Part shown: positions 26,159 to 37,516 of the stretch, one piece after another | Layout of the letters: every line of letters begins with the position of its first letter | How positions within the stretch are numbered: the stretch's first letter is position 1 | Assembly: GCA_021432635.1 (NCBI GenBank) | Contig: MU270015.1 | Span: 2,331,757-2,395,756, forward strand | From: Thozetella sp. PMI_491 | Taxonomy: Eukaryota > Ascomycota > Sordariomycetes > Chaetosphaeriales > Chaetosphaeriaceae | DNA length: 64,000 bases | Direction: 5' to 3' | Position numbers and translations under genes: made by a program | The notes under the pieces: generated by a model | The model's database searches: none | Seen by the model: only the letters and a program-made list of their open reading frames with translations | What the model was told of the DNA's origin: nothing

Positions 26159-26669
26159 TAAGAATAGGGAGTAAGAAGTAAAGTATATATAGAACAACTT
26201 ATATATAACACTACTACTACACACTCTATAGCTTAGTAGCTATAATATGGAACTAATACCATGATCTTATAATCTAGTTTATAGATAGGGCTTTTAAAGT
26301 AGTATCAGTCTAGTGGTATGTAGGATAGGGTCTGCTTATATGAGATCTATCGAGTGTTAGGCTCTGACTAGGGCAGGATGAACATGTAGGAATAGGGCGA
26401 AGCCCTGTAATAGTTATATAGAGTAGTCTTGTGGTTGGTCTTGTTTAGGGAAACGAATGTATGAAGTTGATTACTAGTATAATAGATGGATGATCGATGA
26501 TTCTTGGATGATCCTCTTCCCTAAGGTAGGACGGTATCCCTTGGCTACTTATATAGATTAGGCTGTATAGCCTGATTAGACCAGGGTCTAAATCCACTAT
26601 ACAGCCCATCTAGTACCAGCGTCACACTAGGCAAAAAAAAAGAAGTATCCACTGACTACCCCTAGCTTA
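26159..26669 (+). mobile_element. LTR-like dispersed element, copy 3
   Basis: About 511 bp, heavily RIP-mutated, starting TAAGAATAGGGAG and ending CCCCTAGCTTA. Collinear with copies 1, 2, 4 and 5. No clean target duplication. Confidence 0.7.
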
Positions 26670-26963
26670 GTACTAGAGGAGTTATATAATAGATCTAGAC
26701 CCTAGTTTAATCAGGGCTATACTAGCTTAATTTATATAAGTAGCTGAAAGATATTATCCTATCTTAGGGAGGAGGATTATCCTTATTTATTATTTTTAAT
26801 TATTATTTATCTATTTATTAATCTAGTAATTAACTATATATATTTATTTTCCCTAAATAAAACCAACTCTAAAACCAATCTATATAACTATTATAAGGCT
26901 TTACCCTATTCCTATAAGTTTATCCTACCCTAGTTAAAGCCTAATACTTATTAGATTTTATAT

Positions 26964-27479
26964 TGAGAACGGGGAGCAGGAAGCAGAGCACGTGCGGAAC
27001 AACACACACACAACACCACCACCATACACTCCGTAGCCTAGTAGCCACAGCGCGGAACTAATACCATGATCTTACAATCCAGTTCGTAGGTAGGGCCGTT
27101 GAAGCAGCGTAAGTCTAGTGGTACGTGGAAGAGGGCATGCCAATGCGAGATCCAACGAGTGCTGGGCTCTGACCAGGGCTGAATGAACACGTAGGAATGG
27201 AGCGAAGCCCCGCAATGGTCGTACAGAGTGGTCTTGTGGTTGGTCTTGTCTAGGGAAACGAATGTATGAAGTTGATTGCTAGAATAATGTACTGATTGAT
27301 GGATAGATATCTTATTGGAGGATGGTCCTCCTCCCTGAGGTAGGACGGCATCCCTTAACTACTTTTACACATCGAGCTGGTATAGCCCGATCAGACCAGG
27401 GTCCAGATCCACCACCCAGTCCCTCCAGTACCAGGGCCACGCTGGGCGAAAAGAAAAATCTACTGACTACCCCAGCTCA
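26964..27479 (+). mobile_element. LTR-like dispersed element, copy 4 (least mutated)
   Basis: 516 bp with intact ends (TGAGAACGGGGAGC ... CCCAGCTCA) and CpG/CpA sites largely preserved (for example GCACGTGCGG). It is flanked by ATAT on both sides, a 4-bp target duplication. It lies 294 bp downstream of copy 3 in the same orientation, with AT-rich sequence between. Confidence 0.75.
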
Positions 27480-27739
27480 ATATAGGTATACCCTCTTTTA
27501 TATACTACTAGACTTATACTGCTTTGATAGTTTTACCTATAAACTAGATTATAAGATCATAGTATTAATTTTATACTATAGCTATTAGGCTATAAAGTAT
27601 ATAGTAGTGGTATTATATATAAGTTGTTCTATATATGCTCTACTTCCTACTCCTTAATTATTCTTACTATATAAAATAAAAGATATTATATAAGTTAATA
27701 AATCTCAAGACTTTAAAGTAGTAGAGATTATAGATTAAC

Positions 27740-27995
27740 TATAGTAACTAGTAGTTTAAACTACTAGTAATACTTAGGCTAGAAACACTAAAATTAAGCT
27801 ATATAATATATTATTGTAAAATATATAATACATATAAGATATAAGAAAAAGAAAGTAATATTTACACTTATTAAGTCTTCTTATATTCCCTATTAAATTT
27901 ACAGCTCTATACTAGTGTAAGAACCTATCTTTCTTAGAAACTCTTTTGCCCCCTGTAGAAAATGTGGAGACGTTTTTTTCACCCCAAAAACAACT
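27740..27995. repeat. Dispersed repeat R1, copy 2
   Basis: Same order of motifs as 9,915-10,225: TACTTAGGCTAGAAACACTA, AGATATAAGAAAAAGAAAG and GGAGACGTTTTTTTCAC. The T-arm-like core is destroyed here. The right edge coincides with a return to normal composition at about 27,990. Confidence 0.6.
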
Positions 27996-29015
27996 ATTTT
28001 AGTAGGCAAGCAAATTTACCGTACCAGTTAGGAGACTAGTGGTCTTATTCTTCTTCCAACCGTTTACCCCAGTCGAAACCCCGGTTGTCTTTCGGACGGT
28101 TGCCTGTTTGAAACCCTTGTCTTGCCCTACCATACCCGCCAGCCCCTGCCCCTCCTAAAAAATTAGGGTGGGTGGCCCCGAATCCTAACCTGAAGGGCCT
28201 TGTCTCACTGTAGATAACTAAAGCGAGGAGTAATAGTTGAAATGCTTCTGGGCTATGACAATACTGCACTCCTGTTTCCTGACTATGAGGTTTCTATACC
28301 TCAGACCTGATTGTGTATCACGAGCAGGCGAACCGCTAGCTTTATGCCATGTTTAATATTTGCAATGGATGAAGCCTTTTCATAGCCGCTTGTTTAAAAT
28401 TTCCACTTTCTAACTAGGTGCTACTCCACCCGATTCGAGAATATGAGAGGAAATAACGCCGTTGGGGACCGGAGCTAGCGTACCGCCAGTTTCCGTAGCC
28501 CAGTGACAGTTAGCAAATTCAATTACAAAGATTACTGTTCTCACCGTTCCCGTCATTTAAAACTGTGGTCGTAGTAACCGAATTGGCTAGCAGCGACTGG
28601 GGTACCGAAACTGGGGGGTCCGGAAACCAGGGGTTCCAACTTAATGCAACTAGGCTTTTGCGCGTCGTTAGCTGCCGCATGGTTTGCTACAGTGTAATAA
28701 GCAGTGTTTGAACGCCGCGTGCTGCCTCGCAGCTACCACAACCGTAAGCACTAGCACCGCTGACAGCTCCCTAAAATTAGATAGGCCCCCAGCTTGTGGC
28801 CGCTAGGCCTCCCCAAGCATGTATAGGTACGTGTGCCCAAAGGCCAACCTGGTATGAACATCTACAATATATATATGTAGGGCTAGCCGGCTGCATATGT
28901 TGTATCCCTAATTGATCCTCATCCCTCCCACTCGATTCTACGGCAGTTCAAGTACTACACCAACTCAACCAATACTTGATTCTATCATTATTTCATCCTG
29001 TCTGCTATCGAGAAA
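27996..29015. other. Intergenic plus promoter of the secreted-protein gene
   Basis: Normal composition, no gene supported. A TATATATATG stretch at about 28,867-28,876 lies roughly 140 bases before the next start codon and may be its TATA region. Confidence 0.45.
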
Positions 29016-29423
29016 ATGATCGCTGCAAAGCCTCTTTCAGTGCTACCCCTTATTTTGTCTGCTGTCTTTGCAGAAAGTTGCTCTCCACAACTCAATGGGT
29101 GTTGTTATTTCAAGTTCACAAATCCGTCGGATAACGTCCAGCTTACAACTAATTGTCATTGCAATGGGGCCTGGTGCAGCACCGGTGAGACTGCTTTGCC
29201 TCCGATTCTTAAGATATACTGACCATCATCCTTCTAAGGTTTCTCCGAGGCAACACCGGGGGCTATTACAATCACTTGCCCTAACTCAGGGGCACCATAC
29301 GAATTTGCCTGGAAATACCAGAACGGAAACGTGGGAAGTGGAACGCTCTCGGGAGGAGCTCAGGTGTTCACTGGGGTTGGCCAGTCATTAGTGGTAACTA
29401 CGGTGCAGTGCAGCTTTGACTAA
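29016..29423 (+). CDS. Small secreted cysteine-rich protein
   Basis: Two exons (29016-29184, 29239-29423) joined over a 54-bp GTGAGA...AAG intron; 117 residues. Residues 1-19 (MIAAKPLSVLPLILSAVFA) form a signal peptide with a typical A-x-A-like cleavage site. The mature part has eight cysteines (22, 29, 30, 47, 49, 54, 70, 114), an even number consistent with four disulfides, including a CC pair and a CxC. The C-terminal half is Gly/Thr/Val-rich and probably beta-stranded (GGAQVFTGVGQSLVV). I do not recognise the family. Size and cysteine content suit an apoplastic effector-like or antimicrobial-like protein; that is inference only. Tail-to-tail with the dioxygenase gene. Confidence 0.65.
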
Positions 29424-29574
29424 GATTCCTAGGTATCATGCTTAGGGCCTGGTTCGATGGGCTTGCATATCAGAAGCTGGAAGTTAGAGCATTGCACGTG
29501 TATCTATAGACACGCTAAAACAGCCAAAATATTTTTTTTTTTAAAAAAAACTCTATTCTTGCTTGCTGATTCGA

Positions 29575-30722
29575 CTATTTCAAGAATAGCAGCTTATCGT
29601 CTTTCTCCATTCCCCCTGTCAAAGCTGTCAAGCTATCAGGTGTCGCAAACGGCTCCTTAAAAGTTTCAAACTTGTAATTGTGCCACTTCTCCGCGGACCA
29701 GCTCATGCCATTGCTGTCATGATACACCACACCATTTGACATGCGCAGAAAGTATGCAATGCTGTAGCGATCCTCATGCTGCTCTTTATGTATTGGTATG
29801 ACACGATGCACAGCTGACGCCAACTTAAATCCCGAGATGAATCGCAGACTATCTCCAACATTGATCACCGCGCAGTTGGGGCGCGGCTGTACGAAACCCC
29901 ACGTCGTCGAATCCGGAGATAGAACCTGGAGGCCCCATTGCTTGCAGAGCAAAAACGTCAAGCTTCCCAGATCGGTATGTTTATTGTGGCCGATTCCTTT
30001 GGCGGTAGAGTTCTCGCTATGTTTCGGATACTTGAAGAATGCCAGAGTACTCAGGGAGGGATCGTTCTCTGCATGATATGATTCGAACGTATGGGATGGA
30101 GGCAGTCCCAACTCGGATGAAAGCCGATTCAGAATCATTAGTGCGACACTACGGGCAGCCTGCATAAATCTCGATATCAGCTCCGCTTGGGGGACGATGA
30201 CCTTGCTGCTGAGCTCTATTCCGCCATTTCGCATTTCTGTTTCGCTAATCTATTTTATCTAAATCAGTTCTACAGCTCGCATGATGCGGATGAGAGTGAT
30301 TGGAGGTAAAATGGTGGAGTACTTCTGCTATTATGACCATACCTTTAAAGATTCGTACGCATCAACCTCCGTAAGGTATGCACCAGCAGAAGTTCCCACT
30401 GGCTCGTAGCTAGAGCATGAGTTTGTTAGCCGAGGTCTACCATGATTAAACTACTACTTCGAATGCCTCACCCCTTCACATTGCTTTGAAAACTGTCACG
30501 CATCTTTTCTTCCAATGACTGAGAAAAGTATTGCTCCATGACAGATAGCAAGGCCTCAAAATCCTCGGACAGTTTCGCTGACCCATCTAGGTCAAGGTAG
30601 AAAAAGCCATATTCTTTGCAAGCGCTAAGCAACTTGGCACTTTCAGATTTGTTCCCAGCTTCTAAAAGGCTCAGACTAAGAACTTGAAGTGAAAGAAGAG
30701 ATTCAGGGTCAGACATAGTCAA
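29575..30722 (-). CDS. Fe(II)/2-oxoglutarate-dependent oxygenase (IPNS-like)
   Basis: Three exons on the minus strand (30722-30472, 30409-30343, 30249-29575), all in frame; 330 residues. N-terminal DIOX_N-type half with CKEYGFFYLDLDG, then the jelly-roll: metal ligands H197-T-D199 (GHNKHTDLGS) and His254 (ASAVHRVIP), and the 2-oxoglutarate-binding R267-Y-S269. All ligands are present, so it should be active. Family members hydroxylate, desaturate or cyclise small molecules. It is the first gene of the presumed biosynthetic island. Its upstream region (31,168-31,188) contains AGTCCGAGCC, the reverse complement of a motif upstream of the NRPS. A start six bases downstream is possible. Confidence 0.85.
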
Positions 30723-31167
30723 AAGATGTGAGTATATTGCCTGGTATCTAGCTTCAGGTTATCGTGCTAGGCCTCAAGGTCTCCAATTCGGGGAGGTGTG
30801 TTCTTAATATGAGATTACGCTCAACAACTCTCTATCATAGTATATGTACAGGTATCCGCAATTACTTAGCTTATTAAGGCCTTGGCACTCTAACTGACCG
30901 CAGCGAATACTGCAGGAGACGGGGCCCGGCGGTCATGACCGCGATGCCAAAAAAAAAACACTCCCGGAACCTTACTAGTACAACGAGCCCTACCATTACA
31001 CCCCTGGACTTGTCCACTGAAGCTGGTACATTGACTGAGGTATCATGACGCGCGAATGTGAAGGATTGGCAAGCCAGAACAAGTACAAGGATGGTTACTT
31101 GAACCACATTCAGCGCAAGCCCACGCAACGACTCCTCTTAGAATCCGATTCGCAGTCCAAAGTTTAG

Positions 31168-31188
31168 AGTCCGAGCCGAAGTCCGAAG
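31168..31188 (-). promoter_or_regulatory. Candidate transcription-factor motif (CGGACT), oxygenase promoter
   Basis: Read on the minus strand, CTTCGGACTTCGGCTCGGACT is spread over about 21 bases: two CGGACT units and an intervening CGG, about 450 bases upstream of the oxygenase start. GGCTCGGACT recurs exactly at 37,897-37,906 before the NRPS. CGG-containing repeats are typical targets of fungal Zn2Cys6 regulators; the link is inferred. Confidence 0.35.
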
Positions 31189-31849
31189 TCTCCACTAAGT
31201 TTTTGATTGCTATGATCACAGCATGCCATCAATAGATCCTACATGATTGACAATGACCAGGTGCAGATGACAGCATTTCAAACTCGGATCAACCCCTGCG
31301 GGTGCCATCAACATGCCAAGAGTTGAAGTGACCACATGACTCTTTCAATGGCCAAATTATTACGTCCACAGACATCTGTTCACAGTTCTGCCAACGCAAG
31401 TAGCTTAAGGTAAATTATCAGGCGGATATCGTTAACATATTCTAATTATGATACATGCTGTACTTATATACACTATCTGAGACTATGTGTACGTTTGAGG
31501 ATTATTGGCTAACAGATAGATGGGAATGTCGTGCAATAATCATCGCCTGGTGGAAAGCAACGTTTTAAGCGATAAACGAAACATTCGTGTCTTTTATGAA
31601 CGATGAACAAGTCAAGTGTCAGCCCGTGCCTCCGGCTGCGATTCCCCGCCACGACATATCTGCAGATCTGCCGCTAAATCTAATGAACATTCTCACCGGT
31701 ACCGCAGAGTACATGCAGATACCGCGGTGAGGCCTAGTTGAGACTAATTAATACATGTATGTATGACATAGACGCACAGTACTTGTAACAGTTCTAGGCT
31801 TTAGGCCGCCCCTACCTAGGTGGTTTCCTCAGCGGGGCTCATATGTGTG

Positions 31850-31985
31850 ATGTGATCTCCTCGCGTGACAACCTTCTCTTTCCGAAATTCCATATGATGT
31901 GATCGGCTCGCGTGACTACCTTCTCTTTCCGGAATTCCACGTATGTCATCTGCTCGCGTGACAACCTTCTCTTTCCGGAATCCCA
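31850..31985. repeat. Minisatellite, three copies of about 47 bp
   Basis: Three tandem copies contain CTCGCGTGAC(A/T)ACC, TTCTCTTTCCG and GAATTCCA with few differences. GC content is normal and there is no RIP signature. Confidence 0.75.
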
Positions 31986-32262
31986 TGGGACTCTTTGAAT
32001 TTTCTTACCATTTAAGGATTCATTCGGCCGAGCGCGCGACCTTGGCAGAGGTAAATATCCTTGTGACATGCAAGGGAAATCCTAAGTCTCTATCATGGTG
32101 TAACCTAAAACATGACCGCAGCTAGATCCCCATAATACTACCACAGATCTGCATAACAATATGTCTTCGTTACGTACTGGAGAACTTTGGAACTTTGGAA
32201 AATTCGCACAAGCAAGGCTAGTGTAAACAACAGCAAATTTTAGCATATCAAAATTTTGCGAT

Positions 32263-32370
32263 ACAATTTACCAAAAAGGATTACACGGACCAAACCCATA
32301 ACTTGGCAAAAAGGATTATACGAAGCGACCCACAACCTGCAAGAAGGGTTTTACGAAGCAACCAACAAAG
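32263..32370. repeat. Degenerate tandem repeat, three copies of about 36 bp
   Basis: CAAAAAGGATTACACG, CAAAAAGGATTATACG and CAAGAAGGGTTTTACG head three successive units followed by variants of AACCCATAACTTGG. Confidence 0.6.
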
Positions 32371-32902
32371 TTGTAATGTTGACGAGTCACTTTTTCAGCG
32401 TGAATGCATGACTCTTTCACTGTAGGCTTTGGTGGGCTAGTGGGGTGGTTCAGTAAAAGCTCCATATTGGTAACTGTGTTGTGGCTTCAAGCCCGGGAAA
32501 CCTTCGCGTGTCGTCGCGAAAAGAAACACAAAGCTAATCCGGAGAGTGCAGGCATTCGAAGAACCTCGGTAGCCTAACCAAACCTCCGAAAGCGTTGCCA
32601 GGGCTTCTTGCAGCGTATCCTTATTTCAGAGGAACTCATTGTGTAAACGAAAAGGCACAGTGGCGGTTACCTCATGAGTGTTTGAAGGTTCCAGATAGTT
32701 TATCTGCACCTACCTTAGATAGTCAGTGTGAACATTTGTGGTGTCTATGGTCTGATCAAGCGAAAGGGATTCAGAGATGGCTCGAGTGGTACTTGGGCAA
32801 CTCGTGTTCTCAACTCTGTCAGCAGTGGATAATGTCTTCTAATCTATAGGTACTCTATACGGTACCCTTATAATGTATATTCCGCCGTGACCAAGCCGCG
32901 GC

Positions 32903-34886
32903 TCATAGCTCTTTATCATTGTGTTGCCTCAAGAAATACCATACCCCTACAGCACTCGTCATCATAATTGATGCTAGTAAAGAGTAGAGTGTGATAAGCA
33001 GCGAATCTTGGGCTAGGGGACTGCAGGCTATGCTAGCCAAAGATCCAATTCCGCTTCCTAGACTATAAGCTGCTTGGACCATGGCCTTCATATCTGCAGG
33101 AGCTAGATCATAAGAGTACGCCAGTCCGGTGACTATTGAGAAGATTTCCCCAAGAGCAATAGCCACGTGGGTCGGTATTTGGAGAAAAAAGCTAATGTTG
33201 TTAGGTGTTGCACCATTGAGTGACTCTGGACACTGCCTTGGTCTTTCATAACAGGGTCCGGCTAGAAAAATAAGCTTTTGAAGACCTGCTGTCCAGCCAA
33301 AACCCAGAGCCGAAATGGCAAAGCCAACTGAGATGCGCGTGATCGGACCCGGCGTCCACCTCGGTGGCACTGGGAGTTTGGAAAGAAGCTGCGTTGCTGG
33401 GATGAGGAGCATGCATGCTACTGAGTTGAAGAACGGGATGATCTCGTTTGGCATGCCATGGGTTTCCATTTGAGCCGCTTGAGATACTAAATTGCTGAAC
33501 AACTGTGAAGTGCATAGCCACATTGGCGGAAAGCCGAACCTGGGGAGGGGGGGTTAGCCAAAGCCAAAGCTTTTGGTTTGCGGATGGACTGGACCTAAGC
33601 TCACAGTAGTAGATTTATTGCCAACTTGCATCGTTTCATCTCGTGCATAGTCGAGTCACTCCAACCGTGGCTCTGCTGGGCGCGTTTGAGACTGAATCCA
33701 TTTCTAAGAATCTGAAGCGAACGGCGGTAGCTGTGAGGAACAGCTTTTGTAACGACCTTATGAACCACTATGAAGCCATTAGTATTAGGATGTATGCCCG
33801 CTTCTCAGGTGTAAGTCACACCAATAAAATTTCGCGCGAGCACAGTCAAGGCTGTTGCTGAAATGATAGATGCTAAGCAGAGCACGTATGCAGCCCAAAA
33901 GCTGAAATTGGCATGCACAATAGGCACCACAACGATCGAGATTGTCCCAAAATTTGTCACCCTTAGATTTAAATTTCAGTTATTGGCAACAGCACAGTTT
34001 TCGGGGGAAGCCTCACCAGAATTGGACATTAAACAACCGACGCATCGCGGCAGAACGGCCAACAGAGCCAACATCTTCACCGGTCGGGGGTCGTGATACA
34101 GCATCGGGCGGGTATATGGTCGTAAGCTGGTCGCCTGAACAGTATAAGTTAAGTAGCACCAAGGCAGATAATGTGTGCTTCGCCGAATATGAGTTCACAT
34201 ACCAACAATGGCGCCGATTGTTGCCTTCACCCCTCCAGCTCCAATTCCTAGCAGAATTAGAGCTACGATAAAGCTGACTATTTGAAATCGACCTCCAGCC
34301 ACCTGTGGTAATGCGGATAAGACCATAGCCAAGGCACCAACAGTGTAAAAGCTACACCCTCAGAATTAGCTCCACGACAGTGTACAGATAAGCGAAGGTA
34401 TTTTTGTCGCTGTTCCTGCTACGTTGAAGGATGTGGACACGGACCATAGTGCCGCAAGAAGAGTATTGTACCTTCCAAGGGCCATGTCAGAAGCCGCGGC
34501 GGCCGCGACTGGGGTCACGCAACGTAGGACTGTGAAGGCATTAAAGATGATGGTGGCTATTGACTGAGGTAGCCCAAAGCCGTTATCTGAGTGGTCTGTG
34601 TTTGTACTGCCTTGGACATAGACTTCTGCTCTCTTGTCAGTCTGACTCTCAGTTTGCGGTCGCAAATCTTGGGTGGCAGCTAGAACTCACGGAGTAAAGA
34701 AGAGAACCCATAGAACGTAAACCTTTCGAAGAAGGCAATACCTAACAAAAAGGTCGTGCCAACTGTCATCCACTTATATTCAGGTATTGTTGTATGATTA
34801 CCATCTTGAACCACGCACTTTTTGTCATCGCGATCTGAGATCCCTTGCGAAGGCTTTGTGATGAGGTCGATCTTGGGCTCTGCCAT
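32903..34886 (-). CDS. POT/PTR2-family proton-coupled transporter
   Basis: Seven exons on the minus strand by frame-consistent splicing (34886-34691, 34625-34445, 34351-34203, 34134-34017, 33961-33822, 33767-33605, 33539-32903); 527 residues, normal for fungal di/tripeptide transporters. Recognisable parts: the first-helix motif AFFERFTFYGFSSLLQVYVQ, GRYNTLLAALCFYTVGALA, GIGAGGVKATIGAIV, FSFWAAYVLCLASI, the central hydrophilic loop, and C-terminal helices with QLFSNLVSQAAQMETHGMPN and QIPTHVAIALGEIF. The ExxERF-type proton-coupling motif is partly kept (FERF). The third exon-intron junctions rest on family expectation. It probably exports or imports the cluster peptide or a precursor. Divergent from the 610-residue gene. 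Confidence 0.8.
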
Positions 34887-35529
34887 AACGATTGGGCGGA
34901 AATGTTGAGTCAATCGAAGAACAATGCAAACATTAACTAAGGTATCAATCAAATGCTATCTATCATAGCTGAAACTGGTGGAAACCATGCCAGCTGCCAG
35001 TGGGCCGTTTTGCTGTTTTGTCAGCTTGACGATTAGAGCAGCCTCGGACATATCCTCCAATTAAAGAATAGAGGGAACAGAGGGACAAGAAAAATAAGAA
35101 AGGAAATATCAGCCGCCATGTAACAACTCCTGCATGAGAGCATGTCTACTTTGGGATGAGTGTAGTGGGCTGCTTAAGGCCCCCATCACACATGATCCTA
35201 GCAACCAAAGTGACTTTTTCCCGGCACTGTGCAACAGACATTCTTGAAGGGGAAGTTACAGGATTGATCAATAGTCCTGTGTAGTCATTTCGGACTCGGG
35301 GGCTTCGTAATATGTGCGTGTACACATGTTGCTCAGTGGCACGGCCATTGCCTAACAGCTCTATGGTAGTGCCAGAAGTCTTTTGACCGCCGAGGGTGCC
35401 AGTCCGGTCAGTTGAGGTCGTGTGAGAAATTGCCTCGTTGGGAAGGTAACATGGAGGTTCGCAGAATTTGTCATGGTCCCACGGAAAAAGAATGTCTCGG
35501 CATACATATTACGGCAGCCAACGGCAGGG
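34887..35529. promoter_or_regulatory. Divergent promoter between transporter and unknown gene
   Basis: 643 bp shared by two divergent genes, a layout common for co-regulated cluster genes. It contains TCGGACTCGG at 35,290-35,299 (CGG-N3-CGG direct repeat, CGGACT core), and CCGAGG...TCCGG at about 35,390-35,407. No convincing TATA box. Confidence 0.45.
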
Positions 35530-37516
35530 ATGACTCGGAGCCAAGAATCGATCCTTGCACCATCCCTTGTTCAACATCCTGGATACTCAGGTGCTGTTCC
35601 GTGTGCGCAGTGACACAAATTGATATGGCCATTTTGTGAGCAATACGTAGGTGTCAGCCAGAGTAGAGCGAGCCAGCTATTCTTTAGAACCAGGAAGATT
35701 ACTGGTAGGTTACGCAGCAGTGTTTGGCAAGACCGAGACTTTTGAGCCTGATGCAAAGAAAATTTTCAAGCCATCTGGTGATTGTATAACCGGATGTTCA
35801 GAACTCATTCGTCAGCTTGGTATCCGACTGGCGTGTTTCCCTTTGCTACCACGAAGTCCATCCTTTATCATTCATCCCCATACTAGCATTACCTCAGGGG
35901 TCCTCGCTGTAACGACGTTTCTGACCGGCCACCCGAAGCTTGTATTGCAGAAACAGACAGTAGCAATGGTTGCTGAAGAGCATATGTCCCGGTATGTTTT
36001 CTACCATCTTACCTCTGGTCGCGATTTCCATGGCGATTCGTAGGGACAATCAATCTAAGTGTCTTCTGACATTGGCAGATTCGATTCAAAGCCAGAAGGC
36101 CGTATCCGGCGACCGCTATCTCCCCTCGTTCGCGACGATCTTGTCAATCCAACATTCGACGATCTTTTCCAGCTTGCCTTAGCTCGCGTTGTCAACATCA
36201 TCAAACAAGACCATAAAAACCCGCCACCGCTGCTCTTTCCAACTGCTGAGTACACTCAATCCTCTTTCTTTGGGGTTGATATATGGGACGAATTTGGGAA
36301 TATGGAAACCGAGTTTTCTCGGTTGATGTTCACACTCTCACGCTACAAAGAGAGAGGTATACCTGCTACCTGTATCGCGACAGTACAGTCACTCCTGAAC
36401 GAAAACAGCATACTCGACAGTTGGCCACAAGTTGTTGATATTTTAAGGGACCAAGCTCAGGAAGCACTAACATTAGCTCTACGTAGAGCAAAAGCTCAGC
36501 ACCATTCAGAAGAGCTAAAAAACACCAAGAAAGCCTTCATAACTTTTCCGATCAATTACGCTACAGCCAAAGGAACAGAGACCCAAGTTTGCCTTTGGAA
36601 GCGGACACTAGAGGAAGCTGCGGAGCTCTTATCATCGGGCAATCACGAGCGTGTGGAAGAGTTCCTACAAAGTCATGCCTTCCTCAAGGACCCAGTTGGC
36701 GGCCTGAAGGGCGGATTTCAGCGTCAGACCACGCACTTTATGGAGCTACTAGAAGGTTTCCGACGGGCTATTTCAACAGAAACTCTGTCTCACCAGAGCT
36801 GGCAGATGATCGCCGCCCAGCTGGCCCTCGAATCCTCGTTCCTCGCTATTTCGAAATTACGAAAGGTCGTATACGTTCACTTCAGCCACCATCAAGTACT
36901 TCCTTACATCTACGTGTCGTTGAACGGCTTACCACGATCGGAGTTCTCAGTGCCGAAACGCGTCTTGGAAATTATCAATGAATTGGTTTCGGGCAGCACC
37001 AAAAACAGCATGTGTCTCATAGCCCCCATAACTGTTGCATTCGTTGCCCCGCTGAAACCCGGACGCAAGCCATTGAAGGTCATCATTGATGGAAATAATC
37101 GCACGACCGCGCTTGTCTTGTTGAAGTTCTTGGCCACGCAAGATCTAAACAATTTAGATAAGGGTGGGAGATTGAAGGATTACTGTCAAGCGGAAGGCTT
37201 GAGTACTAAATGGTTCGTTGATATACAGGATGTTATGGACGAGCTGCGCAGAGACAACTCGAGTCTGGAGATTCTAAGAACCAGAAAAGACATTTTGATG
37301 ATCTTTTCAAGCATCCTGCGTGTACCAGCACTTGTAGTGCAAGAGCAATCCTTCCACACTATTTGTCAGAGCCGCACTTCGGATACGAGACCTGTGCTAT
37401 TGCAGCCCATGCATCAAACCTTCTACAATGACCAATCTCTAAGCATGGCATGGCCAGCGAAGGGAGGTCAAGCACATGGACGCTCCCTAGGCTACAAGCC
37501 GTTGCCTTTGAGATGA
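35530..37516 (+). CDS. Protein of unknown family, 610 residues, in the NRPS island
   Basis: Three exons (35530-35590, 35658-35991, 36079-37516) joined in frame. An in-frame ATG at 35,473 would add 19 residues. No signal peptide, no membrane helix, no domain I recognise. Visible features: an N-terminal beta-like stretch RLLVGYAAVFG; acidic/helical middle; KAFITFPINYATAKGTETQV; HFSHHQVLPYIYVSLNG; and near residues 450-470 KPLKVIIDGNNRTTALVLL, where DGNNR recalls the DGxHR motif of ParB/sulfiredoxin-like and DGQHR proteins (weak). GC and codon use are normal and there is no RIP. Divergent from the transporter and 670 bp upstream of the NRPS, so probably a cluster enzyme. A tRNA-dependent cyclodipeptide-synthase-like role is conceivable, since some fungal ones were annotated as hypothetical, but nothing in the sequence proves it. 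Confidence 0.7.

Larger units (their letters stand above)
30723..32902. other. Intergenic between oxygenase and transporter genes
   Basis: No gene supported. It contains two short repeat arrays (31,850-31,985 and 32,263-32,370) and the CGGACT motif cluster. The open frame on the minus strand at 30,874-31,128 lacks family features or splice context and is probably chance. Confidence 0.45.

Noticed and set aside
27322..27588. Plus-strand 88-codon frame
   Set aside because: It runs from inside LTR-like element copy 4 into AT-rich flank, so it is chance.
28045..28269. Minus-strand 74-codon Gly-rich frame
   Set aside because: No signal peptide, motif or neighbouring exon; sits at a repeat boundary.
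30874..31128. Possible small membrane protein on the minus strand
   Set aside because: One hydrophobic stretch only; it overlaps the oxygenase promoter region and the rest looks random.
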